Positions 25,831 through 37,697 of a stretch of DNA of 57,028 nt are shown one piece after another (positions within the stretch are counted from its first letter, which is position 1; every line of letters begins with the position of its first letter). Made by a program: the position numbers and the translations under genes. The notes below the pieces were generated by a model. The model was given only the letters and a program-made list of their open reading frames with translations, did no database searches and was not told the origin of the DNA. The DNA comes from Deltaproteobacteria bacterium (GTDB lineage: Bacteria; Myxococcota; UBA727; VGSZ01). The stretch spans positions 1 through 57,028 of the forward strand of contig JADZDP010000011.1 in NCBI GenBank assembly GCA_020850995.1, read 5' to 3'.

Positions 25831-26834
25831 GCCAGATCCCGCGCCAGCTCCTGCCCGACGCTCTGCCACTGCAGGCGCTTCGGGTCGGCGACGTCCTCGA
25901 GCTCCTCGCGGGCGTGCGCGAGCACCAGGGCCTCGCGGCGCGCGTGCGCCGTGGGATCGACGGCGCTCTTCACCGCCGCCTCCACCGCGTCCCGGCGCAC
26001 GTCGGCCAGGCCGGTCTCGAGCGGTGGGTAGCGCTCAAGGCGCGCGCGCCCCTCGATCTCGATCGCCCTCGCCTGCTCGCGCGGCAGGTCGGCCAGCTCG
26101 CGCAACAGCGCGCGGTGCTCCGGCGCCTTGGCGATGAGCGCGAGCGTGAGCGTGTGGACGGTGTTGCGCTCGCCCCTGTCCTCTTGCAGCTCGCGCACGG
26201 AGTCGGGGAGGGCGGCCCTCGCCGAGGCCTGGGTGTGGTGGCCCTCGAGGATCAGCTCGCGGGCCGAGGCCTCGATCGACGCGCGGAGTGCAGGCGAGAG
26301 GCCGCGCAGGCTCGCGAGCGCCGTCTCCGCCTGGCGCTCGACGGCCGGGTGCGGCTCCTCCCGCGCGACCTCGGCGAAGCTCCGCTGCCGCGGCGCGGGC
26401 GCACGCCCATCGCCGCCTTCCGTTGCTCGGCCCGTCGGCGGGTGCTGCGCACTGAAGCCCTCGATGCGCTGCTTGAGCTCGCCGATGCTCTGCGCGGGCG
26501 GGCCCTCGCGCAGAGCCGAGAAGACCACGGCGTAGGCTGCGTGCGTGCGGTCGCGCTCGGCGGGGTCACCCTTGTTCGCCTTGAACTCCTCGATGGCGCG
26601 CTTGGTGAAGCGCTCCCAGGAGCCCATCACGTGCCGGTCCTCGAGCGGGTAGCGCTTGATCTTGTCGGCCATCGCGAGCGCTCCCACGCGCTCTTGGCCG
26701 GCAACACCCTCCTGCTCGAGCTGGCGGATGAAGCGGTACTGGATCTTGGGGACGCGGACGCGACTCTTTTCCTCCCGCTCGCGGGCCTGGGTCTTCTCGT
26801 CGTGGGGCTGTTCGGGGCGGGCTCGGGTGCGCAT
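25827..26834 (-). CDS. Hypothetical protein X (335 aa), first gene of the M23-ParB operon
   Basis: A highly charged, probably helical protein starting MRTRARPEQPHDEKTQARE, with no signal peptide, membrane span or known motif. GGAGG eight bases before the ATG at 26834 supports this start over the longer frame to 26906. Its stop overlaps the M23 start (GTGA). A second, incomplete copy of the same gene lies at 38775-39371, with closely matching DNA over about 500 bases. Its upstream region is the repeat that also precedes the helix-turn-helix/integrase genes, so X and that gene were once divergent neighbours. Mobile-element genes of this kind often encode transfer or partition accessory proteins; no function is claimed. 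Confidence 0.65.
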   Translation of the reverse strand: MRTRARPEQPHDEKTQAREREEKSRVRVPKIQYRFIRQLEQEGVAGQERVGALAMADKIKRYPLEDRHVMGSWERFTKRAIEEFKANKGDPAERDRTHAAYAVVFSALREGPPAQSIGELKQRIEGFSAQHPPTGRATEGGDGRAPAPRQRSFAEVAREEPHPAVERQAETALASLRGLSPALRASIEASARELILEGHHTQASARAALPDSVRELQEDRGERNTVHTLTLALIAKAPEHRALLRELADLPREQARAIEIEGRARLERYPPLETGLADVRRDAVEAAVKSAVDPTAHARREALVLAHAREELEDVADPKRLQWQSVGQELARDLA

Positions 26835-26865
26835 GGTTCGACCTCCGTGGCGAACAAGTCGATTC

Positions 26866-27000
26866 GCCGCGCCGATCTCCCCGCCAGCCGTGCGTGCGCG
26901 CGTCACAGCAGTCGCTGACGAGCAAGCGCATGGAATTCGACTCCATGAGGCGTGTGGCCGACGCGGACCGCCCCGGGGCGTTTACCGTGCGCACGTTCGT
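26866..27000 (+). repeat. Repeat copy R1 (X/HTH intergenic region)
   Basis: Copy R1 shares with R2 an identical stretch from about 26867 to 26899 (ending GCCAGCCGTGCGTGCG), then a diverged tail containing GGAATTCGACT. R3 at 39371 shares the right part. The repeat spans the divergent promoter region between gene X and the 5' end of the HTH gene. Confidence 0.75.
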
Positions 27001-27058
27001 GCTTGCCGAGCTTTGGTCGGGCGGCGTGGCACGGAGGGCGCGCGGACTCCACGTATGA
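26945..27058 (+). pseudogene. 5' fragment of the HTH gene (copy 1)
   Basis: A 37-codon frame reading MRRVADADRPGAFTVRTF, then VLAELWSGGVARRARG. It aligns with the start of the HTH protein at 39433 (VPNADRSGVFDLRNLLRGEL) and with the fragment at 29058, but it diverges and stops early. It is best read as the broken left-hand copy of that gene, joined to unrelated DNA just before the amidohydrolase gene. Confidence 0.6.
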
Positions 27059-27105
27059 CGACCCACGAATTGACGTGACGGTGGCGGTGACGGGAGCCTG
27101 CGGGC

Positions 27106-28938
27106 ATGGCGAACCGATTCCTCCGATATTCGCGAAGAGAAGTACTCATGGCCGGCTCCGGCCTTGTCGTCGCCACTGGCCTTTGCAGCAGCCGCGCCTC
27201 GCGTGCACAGCCGGCTGCACCCTTCATCGCCGACGTCCACTGCCACACGTTCAACGCACATGACATCCCGATAGAGGGGTTCCTCCAGGGCTTGGCGACC
27301 GGGCATGGCGTGCCCAGGTTCATCGTCGATCTGTTGAAGGATCCCATCGCAAAGCTCGCGCAGACGGCGTGGAGCCTTGCACCCGATGCCGCGGCTGAGA
27401 TGCTGATCCTCAGCGGGCTACTCGGCGGAGGGACGCCGCCCGCCCCAGCCTCGTCCAAGGCCTTGGCCGCACCGACCCACGACGAGCTGATTTCTGCCGC
27501 GGCAGCTCGAGCGCGGAAGCTCGCGCCCGTCTCGAAGGTCAAGCATCATCCGGAGTTGAAGGCGCTTCTCGCGGCAGAGGAGCTGGACGACGGCGATCTC
27601 CTCGGCGCGGTGCTCCAAGCGCAGGCGAAGGACGACCCTGAGCTCGCGGCATGGTTGACCGCGAACGGCGCGCCGAAAGCAAAGCCGTTCAGGCTTCCTG
27701 CGCCGGGCGCAGCGGACTTCGAGAAGAGTTTCCTTGTCTGGTCGGGGGGCGATTCCAAGGGTTGGCTCGAGACGGCGTTCGACTCGGTGCTTGAGGGCTT
27801 GCTTGGAGCAGTGCGCTTCATCTCACGCGTTGCTACGTCACGCTTGGAAATCACGAGGCAGCTCGCGACCGTGGCGCCGGAGATCTCCCTGTTCACCCCT
27901 GCCCTCGTCGACTTCAACATCTGGGCCGCGGGGCAGTCCGCGCATTCGTCGATCGCGCAGCAGGTCGAGATGCAAGGAACGCTCAGCCATCTGCACGCCC
28001 TCGGGAAGATCCTCCCAGGCAACCGAGCGGTGTCGTTCCACGGGTACGTGCCGTTTAACCCGTACGCCGAGAGCCCAAACCCACGCTACGCGGCGATCGG
28101 CGGCGATCCCGAGGACGAATTCAGGAGATGGGACGCAGACGCACCACGCCTGGACGGCGGTCCGTTCGACGTCGTCCGCGCGGCCATACAGGAGCACGGC
28201 TTCATCGGCGTGAAGATCTACCCGCCGAACGGCTTCACGGTCTGGAACAACGCTGGCCTCCCCAGCAGCCACCCGTTGCAGCGAGACACGAGGCGCTTGA
28301 TCGACCTCGCACTGCGGCGCCTGTACCGTTGGTGCGATGAGCAGCGCGTGCCTGTCCTTGTTCACACGGGCAGCTCCAACCTCTTCGCCAAGCAGTTCGC
28401 CGAGTTCTCGAGGCCGGACCGGTGGGAGCCGGTGCTCGACAGGTTCAAGGCGTTGCACGTGTGCCTTGGTCACTTCGGCGGAACGTCGAAGAGCAAGGTC
28501 GGCGACGAGGGCCGCTACTGGGTCGACCTCGCTGGCGACCTCGCGCATAAGTACCAAGACCGGGTCTGGTTCGATATCTCGGACGCGCAGTCCCCGTTGC
28601 CGAGCCAGCAAATGACCAGGCTCGTCGCCGCACTGCAGCGACCCGGCCGCGACCTGCGCCGCCACCTCATCTACGGGACGGACTTCTTCATGAACGACCT
28701 CGTGACGGATCCGGGAGAATACCTGCGTAGCGTCGCGAATCAGCTCGGAACGGATGCGTTGTTCAAGGATCTCGGCCCGGAGTTCCCGTCGTGGTTCTTC
28801 GGCGATAACGCGATGGCGTTCCTCGGACTTCGCAACAGCAGCGACGGCTCGATCCCCGAGGGCAGCGCCCCCGGGAATCGCAAGCGGCTGCTGGCCTGGT
28901 ACCAAGGCAAGGGAGCGCCAGTGCCGAAGTGGCTCTGA
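27106..28938 (+). CDS. Amidohydrolase-family protein with Tat-type signal
   Basis: A 610-residue protein of the amidohydrolase_2 (TIM-barrel) superfamily. The N-terminus has a twin-arginine motif, YSRREVLMAG, then a hydrophobic stretch and an AQPA cleavage region, so it is probably exported folded. The metal site begins at DVHCH (His45, His47). Later ligands are probably in VLVHTGSSN, CLGHFGG and YGTDFF (about residue 525). Family members hydrolyse or decarboxylate small cyclic or amide substrates; the substrate here cannot be told. The insert between residues 60 and 240 is longer than in small members. No strong ribosome binding site precedes the ATG at 27106. It is flanked by repeats R1 and R2, as if it arrived as cargo. 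Confidence 0.75.
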   Translation: MANRFLRYSRREVLMAGSGLVVATGLCSSRASRAQPAAPFIADVHCHTFNAHDIPIEGFLQGLATGHGVPRFIVDLLKDPIAKLAQTAWSLAPDAAAEMLILSGLLGGGTPPAPASSKALAAPTHDELISAAAARARKLAPVSKVKHHPELKALLAAEELDDGDLLGAVLQAQAKDDPELAAWLTANGAPKAKPFRLPAPGAADFEKSFLVWSGGDSKGWLETAFDSVLEGLLGAVRFISRVATSRLEITRQLATVAPEISLFTPALVDFNIWAAGQSAHSSIAQQVEMQGTLSHLHALGKILPGNRAVSFHGYVPFNPYAESPNPRYAAIGGDPEDEFRRWDADAPRLDGGPFDVVRAAIQEHGFIGVKIYPPNGFTVWNNAGLPSSHPLQRDTRRLIDLALRRLYRWCDEQRVPVLVHTGSSNLFAKQFAEFSRPDRWEPVLDRFKALHVCLGHFGGTSKSKVGDEGRYWVDLAGDLAHKYQDRVWFDISDAQSPLPSQQMTRLVAALQRPGRDLRRHLIYGTDFFMNDLVTDPGEYLRSVANQLGTDALFKDLGPEFPSWFFGDNAMAFLGLRNSSDGSIPEGSAPGNRKRLLAWYQGKGAPVPKWL

Positions 28939-28969
28939 GGGCCGCTGACCGTCAACGGTGCCGCAGGTC

Positions 28970-29160
28970 GCGCCGCGCCGATCTCCCCGCCAGCCGTGCG
29001 TGCGAGCATCACAGCGGCCGCTGGGGAGGAAGCGCCCGGAATTCGACTTGTCCGGGAGTGGCCGACCTGGACCGCTCGGGATCCGTCGACCTCCGCACCC
29101 TGCTTAGCGGGGCGCTACCGCCTGGCGACGTGACGCGCCTGCTGAGGATGTTCGCGCGCA
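28970..29160 (+). repeat. Repeat copy R2
   Basis: This is the middle of three direct copies of the X/HTH intergenic region. It shares the run ending GCCAGCCGTGCGTGCG with R1. With R3 it shares GGAATTCGACTTGTCC and GGCGACGTGACGCGCCTGCT (29124-29143). It lies directly after the amidohydrolase gene. Confidence 0.75.
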
Positions 29161-29228
29161 CGCTGCGCGATCCTGTCGCGCTCGTGACGCGCCGCTACGC
29201 TCTACGCAATCCTCACAACCTACAGCGC
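29058..29228 (+). pseudogene. 5' fragment of the HTH gene (copy 2) joined to IS66 remnant
   Basis: From the GTG at 29058 the frame reads VADLDRSGSVDLRTLLSGAL, then PPGDVTRLLR. This matches the start of the HTH protein at 39433 closely. After about 33 codons the similarity ends and the same frame continues into RRYALRNPHNLQRPGV, which joins across the IS256 insertion to an IS66-like transposase tail at 30641. Confidence 0.6.
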
Positions 29229-29238
29229 CCCGGCGTGA

Positions 29239-30640
29239 GGCGCTGTCCCGGTTCCTGTTGAAATTGAAGTGGCGGCTCCAACTCGCCCGAGCGCAGGCTC
29301 GGGCTTCTTGAGAGAGGGAACCGCCATGAAGAAGATCACGAAGAAGTCGGAAGTGCGCCAGGGGGTCCAGCAGCTCGTGTTGGACATCCCCGAGATCGTC
29401 GGGCGCGAGCTGCATGAGATCGTCGTCGGCGCGGGCATGAGTGTCCTCGCGAAGATGCTCGAGGCCGAGCGGGAGAAGCTGTGCGGGCCGCGCTACGTCC
29501 ACTCGACGGCACGTACGGCGTCGAGGGGTGGCCATGCCGACGGCGCCGAGCTCGCCCTCGGAGGCCGGCGCGTCGCCGTGAAGCGTCCGCGGGTGATCGG
29601 CAAGGACGGCCACGAGGTGAAGCTGCGGACGTGGGAGATTCTCGCGGGCGACGACGCGCTCCACGAACGAGCCGTCAAGCAGATGGTGATCGGCGTGTCG
29701 ACGCGCAAGTACGCACGCTCGCTCGAGGATGTCGACGACGACGAGGTCAAGACACGAGGGACATCCAAGAGCGCCGTGAGCCGCCGGTTCGTTGCGCTCA
29801 CGCAGGCGCAGCTCGACAAGATGATGGACGCCGATCTCAAGGGCATCGACCTCGTCGCGCTCATGATCGACGGCATCGTCTTCAGCGACCACGTCGTCCT
29901 CATTGCGCTCGGCATCGACGTGGACGGCAAGAAGCACATCCTTGGCATGCACGAGGGCGCGACGGAAAACGGCCCCGTGTGTACTGCGCTGCTCACGAAC
30001 CTGCGCGATCGAGGCATGCCCACGGATCGCTCCATCCTCGTCGTCATCGACGGCGGCAAAGCGCTGCGGAAGGCCGTGGGCGACGTCTTCGGCAAGAAGG
30101 CTGTCGTGCAGCGCTGCCAGGTGCACAAATGCCGGAACGTCGTCGAGCACCTGCCCGAGGCGATGCAGGCGAACACGAAGAAGGTGATCCGCCAGGCGTA
30201 CAAGACGAAGGAGATCGATCGCGCTCGTCGTCAGCTCGAGAACCTCGCCCGCGCACTCGAGAAGGACCACCCGTCGGCTGCCGCGTCCGTCCGCGAGGGT
30301 CTCGAGGAGACGCTCACGATCAAGAAGTTCGCTCTGCCCGACGCCCTCACGCGCACGCTGTCGACGACCAACCCGATCGAGAACCTCAACGGCGGCATCC
30401 GTCGCGTCTGCAAGCGGGTGACGACATGGAAGGGCGGGACGATGATCTTGCGCTGGGTCGGCGCTTCGCTCGTCGAGCACGCACGAGGTTTCCGACGCCT
30501 TCGAGGCCACGCGGGCATGCGCGCGCTCGTCGCTGCGCTGCGGGCTCGCGACGGTGCCGAGGCCGTTGATCAACACAGGAAGGCCGCGTAGTGATTCACA
30601 GGGTCGCCGCTTCGAATTTCAACAACGATCGGGACATCGT
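29239..30640 (+). mobile_element. IS256-family insertion sequence
   Basis: The ends are imperfect inverted repeats. The left end (29245-29272) reads GTCCCGGTTCCTGTTGAAAT and the right end, complemented from 30635, reads GTCCCGATCGTTGTTGAAAT. The element is bracketed by an 11-base direct repeat, CCCCGGCGTGA, at 29228-29238 and 30641-30651. IS256 elements usually duplicate 8 or 9 bases, so the true end may lie 2 or 3 bases inside this. It carries one intact transposase and looks recent. Confidence 0.8.
29326..30591 (+). CDS. IS256-family (mutator type) transposase
   Basis: A 421-residue transposase with the DDE triad in family context: LMIDGIVF (Asp182), LVVIDGGKAL (Asp242) and the signature TTNPIENLNGGIRR (Glu352). 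The segment QRCQVHKCRNVVEHLP between Asp242 and Glu352 is also diagnostic. It catalyses cut-and-paste or copy-out transposition of its own element. The ATG at 29326 has an AGAGAGGG site upstream; a longer start at 29269 falls inside the left inverted repeat and is unlikely. The frame is intact, so the element may still move. Confidence 0.92.
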   Translation: MKKITKKSEVRQGVQQLVLDIPEIVGRELHEIVVGAGMSVLAKMLEAEREKLCGPRYVHSTARTASRGGHADGAELALGGRRVAVKRPRVIGKDGHEVKLRTWEILAGDDALHERAVKQMVIGVSTRKYARSLEDVDDDEVKTRGTSKSAVSRRFVALTQAQLDKMMDADLKGIDLVALMIDGIVFSDHVVLIALGIDVDGKKHILGMHEGATENGPVCTALLTNLRDRGMPTDRSILVVIDGGKALRKAVGDVFGKKAVVQRCQVHKCRNVVEHLPEAMQANTKKVIRQAYKTKEIDRARRQLENLARALEKDHPSAAASVREGLEETLTIKKFALPDALTRTLSTTNPIENLNGGIRRVCKRVTTWKGGTMILRWVGASLVEHARGFRRLRGHAGMRALVAALRARDGAEAVDQHRKAA

Positions 30641-30818
30641 CCCCGGCGTGAACCAGTGGGCGTACCTTCGCAGCGAGTTCACCAAGCTGACAAGCAGCTG
30701 GCGCGCCTCACGCCTCGATGAGCTCCTGCCAGCCGTGCCGCACGCGGGGCCCGTCGCGCGCGCGAACGCCCGGAAGGGTCCGCCGCTCCCCCGGCCAGCT
30801 TTGGACGCGTTCGCCTAG
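30641..30818 (+). pseudogene. C-terminal remnant of an IS66-family transposase
   Basis: The frame reads GVNQWAYLRSEFTKL, then SSWRASRLDELLPAV. It matches the IS66_C pattern (L-x2-GV-P-x-WL-D-L, then R-DELLP). Taking out the IS256 element and one copy of its 11-base repeat joins this in frame to YALRNPHNLQRP on the left, which fits the preceding IS66_C helix. The IS256 element therefore inserted into an already fragmentary IS66 transposase gene. Confidence 0.6.
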
Positions 30819-30994
30819 CGGGAGGCGCTACGCCGCGAGGAGGCGCGCGTCCCCGCCCATTAACCGACGCGGGGTGAGTCCGCGCTGGGTGTCGTTCGCG
30901 GCACGCTTGCGCCCTGAAAGCAGCCGCTGGCGGCAATGCCGCGGCGTCGACCGAGACCGAGAACCGAGAAGGCGGCGTAGGCGTCAACAGCGAA
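30819..30994. other. Intergenic, 176 bases, nothing recognised
   Basis: The gap lies between the IS66 remnant and the end of the sigma-kinase operon. No terminator hairpin followed by T-rich sequence, no gene and no inverted repeat of note was found. Confidence 0.4.
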
Positions 30995-31564
30995 TCAACG
31001 CGCGCAACCAAGGACGGAGCAGGGATCGATTACACGTCCGCCGACGTGAACTTCGACGTGACAGTGCGGGCCGGTACTCGCGCCGCTGCTACCGAGGAGG
31101 CCAGTGACGCGCCCGCGCTCAACGATTTGGCCCGGCTCAACGTCGATGCGCGAGAGATGGCCGTAGATCACCTCGGTGTCCGGAGAGGAAAGCAGGCGCA
31201 ACACGACACGTAGCCCGAGGCCTCCGTGCCAACCCGCTGCGACGACGACGGAGTCTGCCACTGCGCGCACGGGGGTTCCGTAGGCAGCGGTATAGTCGAC
31301 GCCTTGGTGGTGTTGTCGGCGGCGCCGATCGAATGGACTAGCGCGTGGACCGAAGCCAGAGCTGATCTTGGCGCGCGCGGACAATGGTAGCGGCGTGGCC
31401 ATGTGCGTGACGCCGTAGCAGCGCTGCGCGCGAAGCTTCACGAGCGTGCGCCTGCCCGGCACGAACGATGCGTATTGCGCGACGTCGTTGCGCAAGCGTT
31501 GAATCTCGGTTGCGTCGCACACACTGCTCACCTGCGTGGCGACGACAAGCACCAGCCAAATCAT
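30995..31564 (-). CDS. M23-family metallopeptidase, secreted, last gene of the sigma-kinase operon
   Basis: A 189-residue LytM-type endopeptidase. Zinc ligands are visible in HHQGVDYTAAYGTPV (His, Asp) and GPHCHVEVHVGG (two His), with a LGSSGASTG turn before them. These enzymes cleave peptidoglycan peptide bridges. The N-terminus MIWLVLVVATQVSSVCDA is a signal peptide. The ATG at 31564 was chosen over 31582 because AAGGAG lies seven bases upstream and the ATG overlaps the preceding stop (ATGA). It is only distantly like the M23 protein at 24865, so it is not a recent duplicate. Its place at the end of a sigma-factor/kinase operon suggests regulated wall remodelling. Confidence 0.8.
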   Translation of the reverse strand: MIWLVLVVATQVSSVCDATEIQRLRNDVAQYASFVPGRRTLVKLRAQRCYGVTHMATPLPLSARAKISSGFGPRASPFDRRRRQHHQGVDYTAAYGTPVRAVADSVVVAAGWHGGLGLRVVLRLLSSPDTEVIYGHLSRIDVEPGQIVERGRVTGLLGSSGASTGPHCHVEVHVGGRVIDPCSVLGCAR

Positions 31565-32298
31565 GGCGAACTCCTTGTGCATGCGATCGCGACGCCCCCT
31601 TGCAGATCGAAGCGCAGAGTCGCGCTTGAGGTCGTGCAGATTCCGCCGGCACGCGCGGCGTAGTCCGCCAACAACGCCGTGGGTAATGCGATGACCACGC
31701 CGTCAACGTCGACGACGGCGCGGACTGCGCGCACCACCTCGACGCCAGCATCGAGCACCAGCACCCGGCCATCGCGGGTGGCGGCATCGAGCGCGGTGTC
31801 GATACCGCCGGGCGCATCGCAACCGCTCGTCGCGTTGCGCACGCATCGGGACACATTGACCATGCCACGTGACGTAGTACCCAATGCCACCGCGCCTTGC
31901 GCGACGAGCACGCTCTCGAACGCACCCTCAAACGAGAGACGCAACCCCGCGACGTCGAGCGAGCCGGCACGGGGCGCAGGATCTGCCTTACTACCCGAAG
32001 GCTGCGAGGGCGTTGGTGGCTGGTGCGCGGGCTGCTTTTCTGCGGGGCGGCGCGAGAGACGCACCGAGGACTTGTGCTCGGGGAACGTCGGCGCTGTCGC
32101 CAGCGACCTCGCCGCGGTCGGCGGTGCCGACGTCCCTGCCGACGACGGAGCACCCGCTTGGCTCGCCTCGACACTCAGCTGCACGCGAGCGCCCACCTCC
32201 GAGCGCGCCAGAGAGTTTGTGGCGTTGCAGGCTTGGCTGCCGAGCGCGGCGGCATGCAACAGCACGCTCACCGCGAGCGAGAGCAGGTCGGCTTTCAT
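31561..32298 (-). CDS. Hypothetical secreted protein (245 aa)
   Basis: The protein starts MKADLLSLAVSVLLHAAALG, a signal peptide, followed by a long Ser/Ala/Pro-rich low-complexity stretch (residues 40-110). A compact C-terminal domain follows with paired cysteines (CVRNATSGCDAPGG, and ICTTSS with a final CTRSS) and strands DGRVLVLDAGVEVVRAVRAV, as in a periplasmic beta domain. No family was recognised. The ATG at 32298 overlaps the upstream stop, and its own stop overlaps the M23 start, so it is translationally tied to both neighbours. Confidence 0.6.
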   Translation of the reverse strand: MKADLLSLAVSVLLHAAALGSQACNATNSLARSEVGARVQLSVEASQAGAPSSAGTSAPPTAARSLATAPTFPEHKSSVRLSRRPAEKQPAHQPPTPSQPSGSKADPAPRAGSLDVAGLRLSFEGAFESVLVAQGAVALGTTSRGMVNVSRCVRNATSGCDAPGGIDTALDAATRDGRVLVLDAGVEVVRAVRAVVDVDGVVIALPTALLADYAARAGGICTTSSATLRFDLQGGVAIACTRSSP

Positions 32299-33080
32299 GG
32301 CGACCCTCCGAGGCCGGGCAGCGGTTGCAGCTCGTCGAAGTCGACAGCGCCGAGGTCGGCGACGGGATCGAGCGTCATCGTGCCAAGCTCCGCGGCACCG
32401 CGCAGGGCGTGGGCGTCCTCTGCATCGTCCTGCGCGTTCTTCGCGTGCTCGACGGCGCGCTTTGCGGCGGTGGTGGCGACGCTGTCGATGCCGCCCTCGA
32501 CCTCGGCGCTGCCGAGCAGCGTTGCGATCGAGCCGTTGATCGCGGCGCGACGTCGCTCGCGGCGTTTGCCCGACGGCGCCTCCGCGGTTCCCAGGCCGGC
32601 CTTGATCTGCTTTTCGACGGGTGACGGTGGTTGATTCGTCTTGCCGCGCGATTGCGTCGACGGCGGCAGTCGGCCGGCTGCCGTCGCGACGTTTAGGGCC
32701 TTGTTGGCGCGATCGGCTTCGCGCTTGGCGCTTTCGTCAAGGAGATCGGCGAGTGCGAGCGCCCATTGGCCAGCGGCATCGCCCCATGCATTTGCGATCG
32801 CCGCGCACGTCTCGGAGTCCGTGCGCGCTGTGCAGCCCGACGTTTGCCAAAGGCCCAGCTGCTCCCCCACGAGCGTGTTGGCGGTGGTCACGGCACCGCG
32901 CAGCTCGTCCTCGCGCTTGCTGTGGGTAGCGAGCGACTTGTTGTAGGCGACGGTCGCCAGCTTGAAGGCGGACCTCTCGATCGCGCGCGGCTCGGCGGCG
33001 AGCGCCCGCTCCGCGAATGCGACGACGAACGCGACGACGAACGCGAGCTTGACGAAGACGAACCGCTTGTGTGTGTTCAT
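32295..33080 (-). CDS. Hypothetical secreted helical protein (261 aa)
   Basis: The first 28 residues (MNTHKRFVFVKLAFVVAF, then VVAFAERALA) are a signal peptide with an ALA cleavage site. The mature part is Ala-rich and probably helical, with two cysteines (SGCTARTDSETCAAIA) that may form a disulfide, and a basic, low-complexity middle (GKTNQPPSPVEK, SGKRRERRRAA). No family was recognised. It is linked by four-base overlaps on both sides to the lipoprotein gene and the next secreted protein, so the three envelope proteins are likely made in fixed ratio. Confidence 0.6.
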   Translation of the reverse strand: MNTHKRFVFVKLAFVVAFVVAFAERALAAEPRAIERSAFKLATVAYNKSLATHSKREDELRGAVTTANTLVGEQLGLWQTSGCTARTDSETCAAIANAWGDAAGQWALALADLLDESAKREADRANKALNVATAAGRLPPSTQSRGKTNQPPSPVEKQIKAGLGTAEAPSGKRRERRRAAINGSIATLLGSAEVEGGIDSVATTAAKRAVEHAKNAQDDAEDAHALRGAAELGTMTLDPVADLGAVDFDELQPLPGLGGSP

Positions 33081-33868
33081 TGGCCACCTCCTCCAAGAAG
33101 AAAGGGAACTTGTTCGAGGGCCGCGACGCGGGCCCAGCGGCTGCGCTCGTGCTCGAAGCGCTGGCGTTCGGCTTTGTTCGCGCCCGGCAGCGAGGTAAAG
33201 CCGTCGATGACGTCGAGCTGCCGCGCGCTTTCGTCCGTAAAGGCGCCGGTCGGCAACTCGCCCTCAATGCGCAGCAGTTGGATCGGCTCGCCCTCGATGC
33301 TTTGCAGACGCTTGCCCAGCTTGACCGCGTCGTCGCCGGCGCTGCGAGCCGCGCTCACGACGACGGCGAGAAGCATCAAGCGCCTCTGCTTGGTGACCGC
33401 GTTCGGAGTCATCATGTCGAGAGCGGCGAGGCACACCTCGCGCGCCACGGGAGCATCACCGCGCTCGAGCAGCGCGCGTGCTGCGTCCGCGACGATGCGC
33501 AACGTGCTATCCGACAGATACAACCGCCACGTTCCGCGGGTCGCGCGTGCGACCAGCACCTCGGCAGCGACCACATCAGGGGGCGCCGCCTCCATGAGCG
33601 CGCTGCCGTGCTGCTCCCAAGCGATCATCGCCAGCCGGTTGCGGGTGTCATCGTCGGGCACGGCGTCCGGCTGCAATAGCGCACCAAACACGCCAGCTTG
33701 CGCCGCGCCCTCGCGGAACGTCGCCTCGACCGCTTCGACGAGGCGGTGATCACGCGGCAGCGCCGGCATCTGGGGTTGGGTGTTTTGCCATGACGCCGCC
33801 GGCGTCGTGGCGCAACCCGCGCCAGCGACGACGATCACGATGATGAAGCCAATCAGCCAATGAAGCAT
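33077..33868 (-). CDS. Hypothetical lipoprotein (263 aa)
   Basis: The start MLHWLIGFIIVIVVAGAGC is a lipoprotein signal, with the lipobox AGAGC and Cys19. The ATG at 33868 has GGGAG about eight bases upstream; the longer frame to 33916 lacks a signal at its start. The mature protein is helical and repeats amphipathic segments (ADAARALLERGDAPVAREVCLAAL, nt 33420-33491) reminiscent of TPR/Sel1-type helical hairpins, but no clear repeat signature is present. It may anchor the secreted partners to a membrane. It lies 69 bases after the 130-residue gene, the largest gap in the operon. Confidence 0.6.
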   Translation of the reverse strand: MLHWLIGFIIVIVVAGAGCATTPAASWQNTQPQMPALPRDHRLVEAVEATFREGAAQAGVFGALLQPDAVPDDDTRNRLAMIAWEQHGSALMEAAPPDVVAAEVLVARATRGTWRLYLSDSTLRIVADAARALLERGDAPVAREVCLAALDMMTPNAVTKQRRLMLLAVVVSAARSAGDDAVKLGKRLQSIEGEPIQLLRIEGELPTGAFTDESARQLDVIDGFTSLPGANKAERQRFEHERSRWARVAALEQVPFLLGGGGQ

Positions 33869-33937
33869 CGCGTCTCCCTTCGCGGGTTCGCAAGTGAACC
33901 CGCATAAAGAGAACACGCTCGGCCGATGCTGATCGGG

Positions 33938-34319
33938 TCAGCTCGATTGGCGCTTCTGGATCTGCGTAGCCTTTTGGAACACCGCCTCGACCGCGCTGCT
34001 CATGGAGATGACGACGTCACAGCCAACGACGTGTGCCAAGGCCACGGGCGCACCAACGACGACATCGAACAGCGATCGCGCGTGCGACAACCGCGACAAT
34101 CCATCGCGTGCGACGCGGACGACATCGGCACCTGCCACCACATAGCGCGCAGTTGCCGTGGAGAACGATGCGACATCGTTGAACGCGACGACGACGGCGC
34201 CGCGTGCGACGGCTTCGCCGACGAGGGCGGCAATGAAGCCGAGGCCATCGAGCTGCAAATCGAGATCGCTCGGATTACGCACCAGGCGCAGACTGTGGCG
34301 CGCGTGTGCGCGCGCGAGG

Positions 34320-34330
<11 letters not shown>
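33938..34330 (-). CDS. Hypothetical small protein (130 aa)
   Basis: A soluble protein starting MAFDLARAHARHSLRLVRNP, with alternating helices and strands (GAVVVAFNDV, ADVVRVARDGL, CDVVISMS) that suggest a small alpha/beta fold. No family was recognised. The ATG at 34330 lies 11 bases inside the 3' end of the kinase-like gene, so it probably depends on that gene's translation. No signal peptide is visible, unlike the downstream genes, so it may work with the cytoplasmic kinase part or the sigma factor. Confidence 0.55.
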
Positions 34331-37693
<3,363 letters not shown>

Positions 37694-37697
<4 letters not shown>

